Of a DNA stretch of 64,000 nt, positions 16,676 to 25,328 are shown one piece after another. The translations under genes and the position numbers were made by a program. The stretch's first letter is position 1. The number at the start of each line of letters is the position of its first letter. Below the pieces are notes generated by a model that was not told where the DNA came from, did no database searches, and was given only the letters and a program-made list of their open reading frames with translations. The DNA comes from Brevundimonas naejangsanensis DSM 23858 (GTDB lineage: Bacteria > Pseudomonadota > Alphaproteobacteria > Caulobacterales > Caulobacteraceae): the NCBI RefSeq assembly GCF_000421705.1, contig NZ_ATXN01000002.1, forward strand, positions 1,116,001 to 1,180,000, written 5' to 3'.

Positions 16676-17377
16676 TCAGGCGGCGACGGTCGCAGCGCCT
16701 TCGGCCGGGTCGCGCAGGACGTAGCCGCGGCCCCAGACGGTTTCGATGTAGTGCTTGCCGCCGGCGGCCGTCGCCAGCTTTTTGCGCAGCTTGCAGATGA
16801 AGACGTCGATGATCTTCAGCTCCGGCTCGTCCATGCCGCCGTACAGGTGGTTCAGGAACATCTCCTTGGTCAGGGTCGTGCCCTTACGCAGGGAGAGCAG
16901 CTCCAGCATCTGATATTCCTTGCCGGTCAGGTGCACGCGGTGGCCGTTCACCTCGACGGTCTTGGCGTCCAGGTTCACCGCGATCTCGCCGGTGTGGATG
17001 ATGGCCTGGGCGTGGCCCTTGGACCGGCGGACCACGGCGTGGGTGCGTGCGATCAGCTCGTCCTTGTGGAAGGGCTTGGTCAGATAGTCGTCGGCGCCGC
17101 CGCCGAAGGTCTTGACCTTGGTGTCGATCTCATGGCTGCCCGAGAGGATCATCACCGGGGTGTTGATCTTGCCGTTGCGCAGCTGGCGCAGAACCTCAAG
17201 CCCGCTCATGTCCGGCAGGTTCAGGTCGAGCAGAATGAGGTCGTAGTCATAGATCTTGCCCAGATCGATGCCTTCCTCACCCAGGTCGGTAGTGTAGACG
17301 TTAAACCCTTCCGACTTCAGCATCAGCTCGATGCTTTGAGCCGTCGCGTGGTCGTCTTCGATCAACAGGACGCGCAT
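16676..17377 (-). CDS. ctrA: Cell cycle response regulator CtrA
   Basis: Master cell-cycle transcription factor of alphaproteobacteria, 233 residues. The receiver domain has the acidic pocket ED at 8-9, the phospho-acceptor Asp in [13 protein letters not shown] near residue 51 and the Lys in YLTKPF near 102. The OmpR-type winged helix follows, with [29 protein letters not shown] split by the conserved loop; this stretch is essentially invariant in CtrA. In Caulobacter it blocks replication origin firing and activates flagellar, pilus and methyltransferase genes. Start chosen at MRVLLIEDD, with GGAGGGG upstream. The 373-bp promoter region holds four GANTC sites and three TTAA half-sites. CckA, its upstream kinase, is also in this window. 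Confidence 0.97.
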   Translation of the reverse strand: MRVLLIEDDHATAQSIELMLKSEGFNVYTTDLGEEGIDLGKIYDYDLILLDLNLPDMSGLEVLRQLRNGKINTPVMILSGSHEIDTKVKTFGGGADDYLTKPFHKDELIARTHAVVRRSKGHAQAIIHTGEIAVNLDAKTVEVNGHRVHLTGKEYQMLELLSLRKGTTLTKEMFLNHLYGGMDEPELKIIDVFICKLRKKLATAAGGKHYIETVWGRGYVLRDPAEGAATVAA

Positions 17378-17750
17378 TAATGCCCCTCCAGGCAAAGCTA
17401 GGGATGACCGCACGTGAGATACGGCCGGGTAACCTTGTTCCAACGTTAACGGGCCAAAACCTTAAGAAGGGTTAACGGATCCCGATATGGAACGCGTAGG
17501 GTGATTTGCGAATCGCCGTCCAGAGTCCCGAGTCAAGGATTCGTTAATTTATTTACGGCGGGCGCCGCATTCCCCTGTTGACCTTTAGCGCGTCTTCCAC
17601 AGGGGGCGTGCACAACCGCCCCCGCCGATGCCCGGCCCCGCCTGGGGAAACGACCGCTTCTGACGCCTCATAGGATAACATTCCTAACGCAGCCGCCGCA
17701 CGCACTCATAATGGCGGCATCCACAAGAATGACGGGAGGAAGCGCAGATC
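17378..17750. promoter_or_regulatory. ctrA / HTH-gene divergent regulatory region with clustered GANTC sites
   Basis: The gap between ctrA and the divergent HTH gene. Four GANTC methylation sites fall within 33 bases: 17510-17514, 17523-17527, 17530-17534 and 17538-17542. TTAA half-sites lie at 17446, 17462 and 17472; the last two are spaced by 6 bases, one fewer than the CtrA box. In Caulobacter the ctrA P1 promoter is controlled by methylation at GANTC and by CtrA itself. The exact start points of transcription cannot be read from sequence. Confidence 0.65.
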
Positions 17751-18122
17751 ATGGAACCCTATCGCGTGCCGGTGACGGAGGGCGACCGTATCCGGGCGGA
17801 CGCCGCCCTGTCGCTGTCAGGTCTGGCCCTGGGCGTGCCGGTCGCGGAAATGACGCGGCGCGAGCGGGTGCGGCCCCGGGCCTGCCGGGCGCGCTGGTCG
17901 GCCATGTACCTGGCGCACGTCTCCTTCGGCTGGCCGCTGGAGCGGGTGGCCCACGCCTTCGGCCTGAACCGGGCGACGGCGGGCGCGGCCTGCCGCTGGG
18001 CCGAGGATGAACGCGACCGGCCCGACTATGACGCGCTGATGGATGGGCTGGAGGGGTCGCTGCGGGCGGTGATGGAGTTGCCGCTGGTCGATCTGGCGCC
18101 CGAAACCGGAGGCCGCCGATGA
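17751..18122 (+). CDS. DnaA domain IV-like helix-turn-helix protein
   Basis: Small protein of 123 residues. The central part (ARWSAMYLAHVSFGWPLERVAHAFGLN then TAGAACRWAEDERD) resembles the DNA-binding domain IV of DnaA, in which AMYLA...GLSLPEIGRAFG...HACRKI is the common pattern; the basic loop of DnaA is not complete. It has good GGAGGAAG before ATG 17751. It overlaps the next gene by 4 bases (ATGA). Divergent from ctrA and sharing its upstream region. A role as a small regulator is likely, its target unknown. Confidence 0.6.
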   Translation: MEPYRVPVTEGDRIRADAALSLSGLALGVPVAEMTRRERVRPRACRARWSAMYLAHVSFGWPLERVAHAFGLNRATAGAACRWAEDERDRPDYDALMDGLEGSLRAVMELPLVDLAPETGGRR

Positions 18123-18835
18123 GCCGTCAACTGGAACGCGCGCGCAGCCTGCTGCAACGGCCCGGCGCTTGGCTGGACCAGGCGAACGGCGCCTATCCCT
18201 TGCGTCTCGGCGGCGACCGGCGCAGCCGGGTGGTGCTGACCCTGGACGAGGCCGCCTTCCGCGCCGTGATCGAACGGCCTGGACTGCGGCTGCGCGAAGG
18301 CGGCGGCTGGCTGCCCCGCGCGGCCAACGACCACGCCCCCGCCTCGCCCCCACCCGGCCGCCCCGGCGTCATCGAGGGCGAACGGGCGGTGATGGAAGCA
18401 GACGGCCGCCTGACGCTGCGCCGCGCCAATCTGGGCGAGAGCCCGATCCTGTGGCTGGCGCGACGCAAGGATCAGTCGGGCCGCCCCTGGCTGACCCCGG
18501 CCGAGGTCGCGGCGGGCGAGCGGCTGCGCGCCCAAGCCGAGATCGCCGCCGCCGGTCCCACCATGACCATGCGCTGGGACGGCCTGCCCCGCAGCGGCTC
18601 CGGCGGCGGCGCGGGACGGGTCGAGCCCAGCGACCGCGCCATCTCCGCCTCGGCTCGGGTGCAGGCGGCGCTGGAGGCCTGCGGCCCGCGCCTTCGCGCC
18701 ATGGTCGAACAGGTCTGCATCCACGGCACGTCGCTGCAACTGGCCGAACAGGCGCTGTCCTTACGCCGCCGTCAGGGCAAGACCCTGCTCAAACAGGGGC
18801 TGCAGGCGCTGGCGGAGCATTACGGCATCGGTTGA
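18119..18835 (+). CDS. DUF6456 domain-containing protein
   Basis: A 238-residue protein of unknown function. The C-terminal 110 residues carry the pattern WLTPAEVAAGERLRAQAEIA...GPTMTMRWDGL and a closing helix VCIHGTSLQLAEQALSLRRRQGKTLLKQGL that resembles the DUF6456 family, widespread in alphaproteobacteria. The final segment looks like a helix-turn-helix (LQLAEQALSLRRRQGKTLL). It is translationally coupled to the upstream DnaA-like HTH gene. Pairing with a second DNA-binding-like protein and location beside ctrA suggest a regulatory role; this is inference. Confidence 0.65.
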   Translation: MSRQLERARSLLQRPGAWLDQANGAYPLRLGGDRRSRVVLTLDEAAFRAVIERPGLRLREGGGWLPRAANDHAPASPPPGRPGVIEGERAVMEADGRLTLRRANLGESPILWLARRKDQSGRPWLTPAEVAAGERLRAQAEIAAAGPTMTMRWDGLPRSGSGGGAGRVEPSDRAISASARVQAALEACGPRLRAMVEQVCIHGTSLQLAEQALSLRRRQGKTLLKQGLQALAEHYGIG

Positions 18836-18949
18836 TCCGGCCGAACTGCGGCATTTCGGCATGCAATCAGCGATTGTCGATCCATCATTGCTTAAGCATG
18901 GATGCTCTACCCAGAGGCGATCCTTTCGGTCGCCGCGAGCAGAATTCCC

Positions 18950-19744
18950 ATGACATTCTTCCGTCCAGCCGCACATGTTCTGGGCTTGCTTCTGGCCCTG
19001 TCGGGCGGCGCCTCCGCCTTTGCCCAACCCAGCGCGGGCGAGCTGTGGCGCGTCACGGTCAGCCCCTATGTCTGGGCCACCTCGCTGGATGGGAACGTCA
19101 GGCTGGCCGGGCACAAGGCGCCGGTCGACGTCTCCGCCTCGGACGCCTTCGACCAGTTGGAAAGCGTCGTCATGGGCGACATCGAGGTGCGTCGCGGCCG
19201 CTGGGCGGGCGTCATCGACTATCAATATGCCAGGACCAATGAGGGCGTGTCCCTGATGGGCGTCCCGGCCGAGCTGGGCACCCGATCGACCACGGTTTCG
19301 GCAGGCGTCCTCTATCGTCTCGTGGACGATCCGCTGGGCGGCCGCACCGCCTTCGGCGACGCGCGCAGCCTGCGCGTCGAGCCGCTGGTCGGCGCCCGCT
19401 GGAGCAAGCTGCGGGCCGATCTGAACACGCCGCTGGGCGCCACTCAGAAGGGCGCCGAGTGGACCGACCTGCTGCTGGGCCTGCGGGTCGAGGGCGATGT
19501 GTCCGAACACTGGACCCTGCGCGCCCAAGCCGAGGCTGGGGGCTTGGGCGACGACGATCGCCACAGCCTGTCGTGGCAGGCGCTGGCCTCCTATCGCACC
19601 CCGCTGGCGGGGGGCGCGGTCTCGATCAACGCCGGCTATCGCCTGCTGCATCAGAACTATGAGCAGGATGACTTCACCGGCCAGCGCTTCGACTGGAAGG
19701 TGACGCGCCACGGCCCGGTGCTGGGCCTGTCGCTGACCTACTGA
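18950..19744 (+). CDS. Predicted outer membrane beta-barrel-like protein
   Basis: A 264-residue exported protein. The signal peptide (FRPAAHVLGLLLALSGGASAFAQ) is followed by alternating hydrophobic/polar strands such as WRVTVSPYVWATSLDGNVRL, SVVMGDIEVRRGRWAGVIDYQYA and RTPLAGGAVSINAGYRLLHQNY, ending GPVLGLSLTY with a C-terminal aromatic residue, as in outer membrane barrels. No characterised family recognised. It precedes the Ntn amidase by 37 bases on the same strand, and the two may be cotranscribed. Confidence 0.6.
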   Translation: MTFFRPAAHVLGLLLALSGGASAFAQPSAGELWRVTVSPYVWATSLDGNVRLAGHKAPVDVSASDAFDQLESVVMGDIEVRRGRWAGVIDYQYARTNEGVSLMGVPAELGTRSTTVSAGVLYRLVDDPLGGRTAFGDARSLRVEPLVGARWSKLRADLNTPLGATQKGAEWTDLLLGLRVEGDVSEHWTLRAQAEAGGLGDDDRHSLSWQALASYRTPLAGGAVSINAGYRLLHQNYEQDDFTGQRFDWKVTRHGPVLGLSLTY

Positions 19745-19781
19745 CCCTTCCCTCACGACCCCTCACTCCCAAGGAGACGAC

Positions 19782-20840
19782 ATGCGTAACGGAATGAAGA
19801 AGGGCGTCGCCGCCCTGGCCGCCGCCTTCATGATGGCCGTTCCGGCGGCCGAGGCGTGCACGCGCCTTGTCTACCACGGCCACGACGGCGCGGTGATCAC
19901 GGCCCGGTCGATGGACTGGAAGGACGAGATCATGACCAACCTGTGGATCTTTCCGCGCGGCATGGCGCGGGACGGGTCCGGCGGTCCCAACTCCCTGACC
20001 TGGACGTCCAAATACGGCAGCGTCATCGCCAGCGGCTATGACATCTCGACCGTCGACGGCGTGAACGAAATGGGTCTGGTCGCCAACGTCCTGTGGCTGG
20101 TCGAGTCGCAATACCCGACCTACGACCCGAACAAGCCCGCCCTCAGCATCGCCGCCTGGGCGCAGTATGCGCTGGACAACTACGCCACCGTGGCTGAGGC
20201 CGTCGAAGGCCTGCGCGACGAGCCCTTCGTTCTGATCAGCGACAATGTGCCGGGTCAGGAGCGGCTGACCACCCTGCACCTGTCCCTGTCGGACAGCAGC
20301 GGCGACAGCGCCATCTTCGAATACATCGACGGCAAGCTGGTCGTGCACCACAGCCGCGACTACCAGGTGATGACCAACTCGCCGACCTTCGATCAGCAGC
20401 TGGCGCTGAACACCTATTGGCAGGGCATCGGCGGCACGGTCATGCTGCCGGGCACCAACCGGGCCGCCGACCGCTATGCACGCGCCTCCTTCTACGCCAA
20501 CGCCATTCCCAAGTTCGAAGACCAGAACATGGCCGTGGCCAGCGTGTTCAGCGTAATCCGCAACGTCTCGGTGCCGTTCGGCATCTCGACCCCGGACCAG
20601 CCGAACATCTCCTCGACCCGCTGGCGGACCGTCGTGGATCACAAGCGCAAGCTGTACTTCTTCGAGTCGGCCCTGACGCCGAACACCTTCTGGGTGGACC
20701 TGAAGAAGATCGACTTCTCTGAACGCGCCCCGGTCAAACGGCTGGAGCTGGGCGAGAACCAGATCAACACCCATGCAGGCGACGCCACCGCCAAGTTCAG
20801 CAACGCGCGGGCCTTCGCCTTCCTCGGCCCGCAGCAGTAA
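19782..20840 (+). CDS. Linear amide C-N hydrolase, choloylglycine hydrolase family
   Basis: Ntn-hydrolase of 352 residues related to penicillin V acylase and bile salt hydrolase. The signal peptide (GVAALAAAFMMAVPAAEA) ends immediately before Cys, so cleavage would expose CTRLVYHG with the nucleophilic N-terminal Cys; SMDWKDE and ASGYDIS...DGVNEMGLVANVLWL, and the RWRTVVDHKRKLYFF region match the family. The GGAG before ATG 19782 is good. Likely cleaves a linear amide in the periplasm; acyl-homoserine lactone acylase activity is known for some relatives but cannot be inferred here. Confidence 0.85.
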   Translation: MRNGMKKGVAALAAAFMMAVPAAEACTRLVYHGHDGAVITARSMDWKDEIMTNLWIFPRGMARDGSGGPNSLTWTSKYGSVIASGYDISTVDGVNEMGLVANVLWLVESQYPTYDPNKPALSIAAWAQYALDNYATVAEAVEGLRDEPFVLISDNVPGQERLTTLHLSLSDSSGDSAIFEYIDGKLVVHHSRDYQVMTNSPTFDQQLALNTYWQGIGGTVMLPGTNRAADRYARASFYANAIPKFEDQNMAVASVFSVIRNVSVPFGISTPDQPNISSTRWRTVVDHKRKLYFFESALTPNTFWVDLKKIDFSERAPVKRLELGENQINTHAGDATAKFSNARAFAFLGPQQ

Positions 20841-20854
20841 GCCCGAACGCAGCG

Positions 20855-21002
20855 TCTCTCCCTCCCCTTCATGGGGAAGGAGGTCGCGCAGCGACCGGGT
20901 GGGAAGGGCCTCGCGATCGGGGCTCAGCATCTGAATAGCTTCGCCGCCCCACCCGGCCTCGCCTTACAGGCTCAGCCACCCTCCCCATGAAGGGGAGGGA
21001 AA
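20855..21002. repeat. Family A palindromic element, copy 3
   Basis: Same double-hairpin structure as copies 1 and 2; the left end has one mismatch (TGGGGAAGGAGG instead of TGGGGAGGGTGG). It sits between the convergent Ntn amidase and sufE genes. Confidence 0.88.
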
Positions 21003-21024
21003 GGCGTGACGCTCTATTCTGACG

Positions 21025-21462
21025 TCAACTCGCCGCCAGCGCCGCCTCGCGGATGCGGCCGACCATGCTGTTCAGGCCGTTGGCGCGCTGGCGCGTCAGG
21101 GCCGAGGGCAGGCCCAGCCGGTCCAGCGCAGCGCGGGCGTCGAACGCCAGAATCTCGTCCGGCAGACGCCCCGAATAGAGCCGCAGCAGCAGGGCGATAT
21201 TGCCCTTGGACAGGGCGCTGTCGCTGTCGGCGTCGAAGAACAGCCGCCCGCCCTGCGGCCGCATCGACAGCCAGACCTGGGCGGCGCAGCCCGGCACCTT
21301 GTTCGCCTCGACCCGCGCCTCTTCGGGCAGGGGCGGCAGGTCCTTGCCCAGGTCGATGACGTATTCGATCCGCCCTTCCCAGTCGCCCAACAGGTCGAAC
21401 TCTTCGACCAGTTCGGCCAGGATCTCGTCGATGGAGCGGGCGGGAGCGGCGGCGGAAGTCAT
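21025..21462 (-). CDS. sufE: SufE family Fe-S cluster assembly protein
   Basis: Accepts sulfur from the cysteine desulfurase SufS and stimulates it. The 145-residue chain has the family pattern ELVEEFDLLGDWEGRIEYVIDLGKDLPPLPE and the conserved sulfur-accepting Cys in VPGCAAQVWL. The C-terminal helix (RANGLNSMVGRIREAA) is typical. The start is uncertain between ATG 21462 and an upstream GTG at 21495; 21462 was used. It lies alone, away from any suf operon. Confidence 0.85.
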   Translation of the reverse strand: MTSAAAPARSIDEILAELVEEFDLLGDWEGRIEYVIDLGKDLPPLPEEARVEANKVPGCAAQVWLSMRPQGGRLFFDADSDSALSKGNIALLLRLYSGRLPDEILAFDARAALDRLGLPSALTRQRANGLNSMVGRIREAALAAS

Positions 21463-21549
21463 GGGCGCGACATAAGCTCCTGCCGCCGTGATCACAACCG
21501 GGGCCGCGCTTCGGACGCCGCTCCCCCTACAGGCGAGCGCCCTAGGGGC

Positions 21550-23253
21550 TTGGAACGACGCGGCCTAGATATACAGTTGTTTTCATTCCATCCGCCTACA
21601 GCGCCCTTGAAGCCCCACACCGCCCTGCTTGATCCGATCCGCCGCCCCGAGGTGCACGACGCCGGGGACGGCGCCGCCGTGGCCGCCTGGCATGCGGGCT
21701 GGGCGGCGGCTGTCGGCGTGACGGCCCTGTTCGCCACCGGCGCAGGGACCGGCGCCGAGGCAGCTGGGACGGCGGCGCCCCTGCTGCTGGCTCTGGGGGT
21801 CATGGCCGCGCCAGGGCTGGCAGGGCTGACCCTGCTGCGTCGCGACGATGACGAGGCTCGTTCGGCCCTATTGACGCTGTGGACGCTGGCGGCGCTGGCG
21901 AGCGCAGCGCTCAGCGGCGGAGCGGGCGGCCCGCTGACGGGCTTCGTGTTCGCGCCCTTGGCGGCCGGGCTGGCGCTGGGCGGCCGTCGCCGCGTGCTGG
22001 TCGCCGCCATAGCCGCGACGGGGGCGGCGGGGGCGGGCCTGCTGTCCGGCTGGCTATTGGGCGCGCCGATGGCGGCCGCGACCACGGCGGGTGTCTCGGC
22101 CCTGATGACAGCGGGCGCGACCACGGCCGCCCTGTTCCTCGGCGCCCGCCGCGCGGCCCGCCGGATGGAGGTCGCCGAGGCCGACGTGGCCGGAGTCGAG
22201 ACCTTGCTGGCCGGTCAGCCCGCCCTGACCCTGGCGCTGAACCAGGACCTGCGCGCCTTGGCCGCCTATGGCGCAGCGCCCGCCGCCCTGCCGGTCGAGC
22301 CGCTGTTCAAGGAGGGACTGCTGTCGGCCGTCGACCCTGCCGACCGCCCCGCCGTCCTGGCTGCGCTGGCCTGCGCGCGCAATCTGGGCGAGGCCCAGGT
22401 CCGCTTTACGCCGCGTCTGGCGCTGGACCGCCGCATCCTCCTGACGGCGCGGCGCATGGATGACGGCGGCTCTCGCCTGATCGTTCAGGCTCTGGACGCC
22501 ACCTTGCAGTACGCCCGCGAAGCCGAACTGGACGCCGCCCGCATGGAGGCCGAGGCCCAGAGCGCCGGCAAGTCGCGCTTTCTGGCCCATATGAGCCACG
22601 AGCTGCGCACCCCGCTGAACGCCGTCATCGGCTTTTCGGACGCCATGCGGCAGGAGTTGTTCGGCCCGGTCCCGGCGCGCTACGCCGACTACGCCCGCTC
22701 GATCCACGAGGCGGGCGGCCACCTGCTGGACCTGATCAACGACGTGCTGGACGTCAGCCGCATCGAGGCCGACCGCTATGAACTGGCGCTGGAGCGTTTC
22801 GACGCGCGCGAAGCGGTGACGGCCGGACTGGCGCTGGTGCGTATTCAGGCCGAGGACAAGGGGGTGGCGCTGAACGCCGTCCTGCCGCCCGAACCGCTGA
22901 TGATCCGGGCCGACCGTCGGGCGCTGAAGCAGATGACGCTGAACCTGTTGTCGAACGCGGTGAAGTTCACCCCGATGGGCGGGACGGTCACGGCCTCGGC
23001 GCAGGCGGCGGGAACCATGCTGGAACTGATCGTCGCCGACACCGGCGTCGGCATCGCCAGGGCCGATCTGGCGCGGCTGGGGCGTCCCTATGAGCAGGCG
23101 GGCGAAGCCGAACAGAAGGCGAAAGGCTCCGGGCTTGGGCTGGCCCTCGTCCGCGCCCTGGCCGAGCTGCATGGCGGGACGTTGAGCCTGGACAGCACCC
23201 TGGGCGAGGGCACGGCCGCCGCCCTGCGCCTGCCCGTGCTCGCCGAAACCTGA
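21550..23253 (+). CDS. Membrane sensor histidine kinase, DivJ/PleC-type
   Basis: 567-residue histidine kinase with about six hydrophobic segments in the first 200 residues, a PAS-like linker, and a kinase core. H-box FLAHMSHELRTPLNAVIGFS contains the phosphorylated His; then the LLDLINDVLDVSRIEAD signature common to PleC, DivJ and PdhS kinases, the N-box LLSNAVKFTP, G1 DTGVGI and G2 GSGLGLAL. The hydrophobic N-terminus resembles Caulobacter DivJ, which phosphorylates DivK in the CtrA pathway, but I cannot exclude another kinase. The first codon is TTG; a second TTG at 21607 (LKPHTALLDP) is an equally good start. Divergent from sufE. Confidence 0.8.
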   Translation: MERRGLDIQLFSFHPPTAPLKPHTALLDPIRRPEVHDAGDGAAVAAWHAGWAAAVGVTALFATGAGTGAEAAGTAAPLLLALGVMAAPGLAGLTLLRRDDDEARSALLTLWTLAALASAALSGGAGGPLTGFVFAPLAAGLALGGRRRVLVAAIAATGAAGAGLLSGWLLGAPMAAATTAGVSALMTAGATTAALFLGARRAARRMEVAEADVAGVETLLAGQPALTLALNQDLRALAAYGAAPAALPVEPLFKEGLLSAVDPADRPAVLAALACARNLGEAQVRFTPRLALDRRILLTARRMDDGGSRLIVQALDATLQYAREAELDAARMEAEAQSAGKSRFLAHMSHELRTPLNAVIGFSDAMRQELFGPVPARYADYARSIHEAGGHLLDLINDVLDVSRIEADRYELALERFDAREAVTAGLALVRIQAEDKGVALNAVLPPEPLMIRADRRALKQMTLNLLSNAVKFTPMGGTVTASAQAAGTMLELIVADTGVGIARADLARLGRPYEQAGEAEQKAKGSGLGLALVRALAELHGGTLSLDSTLGEGTAAALRLPVLAET

Positions 23254-23269
23254 CCCCTCAACAGAGCCG

Positions 23270-23905
23270 TCAGACGCGCGACGCGGCCAGTTTCAGGCCG
23301 AAGCCGATGAAGATCGCGCCGACCGCCCGGTCCATCGTGCGCACCACAGCCGGACGACGCAGAAAGCGGCCCAGCGGCGCCGTCGCCAAAATCAGCCCGG
23401 CGAACCAGACGATGGTCAGCGCCACATGCACCCCGACCAGGAAGAAGGTGAAGCCCGCCACATTCGCCCCCTCAGACACGGAGGGCGGCACGAACTGGGG
23501 CAGGAAGGTCACATAGAAGACGCCGATCTTGGGGTTCAGCAGATTGGTCAGCAGGCCCCGCCGAAAGGCGACCGCCGCGCTAGGGGGCGGGGCGGCGCCC
23601 GGCTCGCCGAGGCTCTGGCGCGGCTTGAACAGCATCTGCGCACCCAGCCAGACCAGATAGGCCGCGCCCGCCCACTTCACCGCCGTATAGGCCAGTTCGG
23701 ACACCCGCAGCAGCGCGCCGAACCCCAGCGATACCGCCGCGCCCCAGATCAGGCACCCCAGCAGAATGCCCGCCCCGGCGAAGACGGCTGAATGCGCGCC
23801 CTCGGCCGCCGCCGATCGCAACACCATCGCAGTGTCCACCCCCGGCGTGATGGTCAGAATGGTGATGGCGACCAGAAAAGCGGCGAACAGGGCGGGATCG
23901 AACAT
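23270..23905 (-). CDS. LysE family amino acid exporter
   Basis: Six-helix exporter of 211 residues. It has the LysE/RhtB signature near the N-terminus (ITPGVDTAMVLRSAAAEG), the loop LLTNLLNPKIGVFYVTFLPQFV and terminal helix GAIFIGFGLKLA. It probably exports amino acids or homoserine derivatives. Start at MFDPALFAAF. Convergent with the kinase gene. Substrate unknown. Confidence 0.85.
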   Translation of the reverse strand: MFDPALFAAFLVAITILTITPGVDTAMVLRSAAAEGAHSAVFAGAGILLGCLIWGAAVSLGFGALLRVSELAYTAVKWAGAAYLVWLGAQMLFKPRQSLGEPGAAPPPSAAVAFRRGLLTNLLNPKIGVFYVTFLPQFVPPSVSEGANVAGFTFFLVGVHVALTIVWFAGLILATAPLGRFLRRPAVVRTMDRAVGAIFIGFGLKLAASRV

Positions 23906-23967
23906 GGGCGCACTGGAACACGGCGGCGCCTCGGATCGCAACCGCCTGCCGCTGCGAAAGCGGGCGG

Positions 23968-24843
23968 TTAAACCGGGCCCATAGCCAGGAAGGCGCGGGC
24001 GGCGGCGAAGTCGCCCGCCTCGAACCGCGCCGTCGCCACGCTGTCGTCGCGGAACAGGAACTCGATCAGGAAGGGCTCGCGCGGGTCCAGCGTCGCCAGC
24101 GCTTCAACCGCGCTGTTGGGAAAGCGCCAGACCTCGCCCGCCCGCGCGCCTGAGCCCAGCAGATCGCGCGGCGCGAGGTCGGACCCCGCGGCGAAGACCG
24201 CGCGACGCGCGGCGTCCGGCGGCAGGCCGTCTGCGCCCAGCCACGGCCGGGGCGAGCGCGCTGAGTCGCGCATGACGATGCGCGCGGCATAGGGCCGGGG
24301 CTTGCCGACGAAGGAGACGACCGCCGCCGGATGCGCCTCCTGCGGCGCCTTGCCGGTCAGACCGAAGCGCACGGGCGAGGCGCCGGTCGCCCCGTCCTGA
24401 AACAGGCGCCAGCCGTTGTGGGCGCTCTCGAAACGGTCGGCGCTCCAGACGGCCCTGTCGCCGGGGAAGTTGATCCGCGCCGCCCGCGACCATCCGGCGA
24501 AGGCGTGGCGCACCCGCGCCTTGACCCGTTCCAACTCGGCGTCGTTGCAGGGGGTGGCCTCGGCCCGCGCCTTGGCCCGCTCGGCCGTGGCGGCCAGTTC
24601 TGCCGCCGGACGCCCGGCGCGCAGGGCCGCCCCGCGCGCCTGCAGCGTCGCCGCTTCCAGCGCCTGCGTCAGGCGCGGCTCGAACAGGCGGCATTTGTCC
24701 TGCGCCGCCCGCACGAAGGCGCGCTCATAGTAGACGTCGGAGCCAAGATTCTGGGCAGCCGTCGCCGTCCCGGCCGCGAGGGTCAGGGCGACGATCGCGG
24801 CCAGCGTTCTGCTGACTATGCGGGGCGACGGCGCTATCTTCAT
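23968..24843 (-). CDS. Exported protein of unknown function
   Basis: A 291-residue protein with a signal peptide (IVSRTLAAIVALTLAAGTATA, cut near TAAQ). The mature part is rich in Ala and Arg and contains a helical segment (LTQALEAATLQARGAALR...AERAKARAEATP with a Cys pair CRLFE...PCNDAEL) followed by a mixed region. I do not recognise a family. It is divergent from the DUF1491 gene with a 46-base gap, which may hold the start site of both. Confidence 0.6.
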   Translation of the reverse strand: MKIAPSPRIVSRTLAAIVALTLAAGTATAAQNLGSDVYYERAFVRAAQDKCRLFEPRLTQALEAATLQARGAALRAGRPAAELAATAERAKARAEATPCNDAELERVKARVRHAFAGWSRAARINFPGDRAVWSADRFESAHNGWRLFQDGATGASPVRFGLTGKAPQEAHPAAVVSFVGKPRPYAARIVMRDSARSPRPWLGADGLPPDAARRAVFAAGSDLAPRDLLGSGARAGEVWRFPNSAVEALATLDPREPFLIEFLFRDDSVATARFEAGDFAAARAFLAMGPV

Positions 24844-24889
24844 GCAGCCACCCTAGCCGCCGCCGGTTCCGGGTCCGTGTCCAAACAGG

Positions 24890-25228
24890 GTGAACCAATT
24901 GCTTCTTTCCACTGACGTCTGGGTCGGCGCCCTGATCCGCCGCGCCGAGCTTGAGGGCGCTAACGCCGTGGTGGTGAAAAAGGGCGACGCCCGCGCCGGG
25001 GCCGTCATCGTCAAGGCCTATGACCCCGCGACCCGCACCGCCCGTCTGTGGACCGAGGCGACCGGCCAGGACGGCGAACCCCTGTGGATCCAGCCCGTCG
25101 CCAGCGAGTTCGAGAGCGAACTGGACGCCTATCTGGACCGCCAGCGCCGCTATGACCCCGACCTCTGGATCGTCGAGATCGAGGACCGTCAAGGCCGCCA
25201 CTTCCTGACTGAGAAGACGCAAGGCTGA
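24890..25228 (+). CDS. DUF1491 family protein
   Basis: Conserved protein of 112 residues in alphaproteobacteria, function unknown. It shows the family order LSTDVWVGALIRRAELEGANAVVVKKGDARAG, then RLWTEATG and the EIEDRQGRHFL C-terminus. Start is GTG 24890. A tandem hairpin repeat follows 28 bases after the stop. Confidence 0.75.
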   Translation: MNQLLLSTDVWVGALIRRAELEGANAVVVKKGDARAGAVIVKAYDPATRTARLWTEATGQDGEPLWIQPVASEFESELDAYLDRQRRYDPDLWIVEIEDRQGRHFLTEKTQG

Positions 25229-25256
25229 CCCTCTCCCGATAGGAGAGGCTTCATCG

Positions 25257-25328
25257 GCCCTCAAGCAGGCCAAAGGCCGGTAGGGCCTCTTTAAAAAAGC
25301 CCTCAAGCAGCGCAAAGCGCGTTAGGGC
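25257..25328. repeat. Tandem pair of 30-base hairpins with compensatory stem changes
   Basis: Two copies at 25257-25286 and 25299-25328, each laid out GCCC-TCAAGCA-xxxx-AAA-xxxx-Gx-TA-GGGC. The inner stem is GGCC/GGCC in copy 1 and GCGC/GCGC in copy 2, so both sides change together and pairing is kept; the outer GCCC/GGGC stem is identical. A short hairpin (CCTCTCC-CGATA-GGAGAGG) sits just before. The pair precedes the conserved gene at 25443. Confidence 0.75.
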
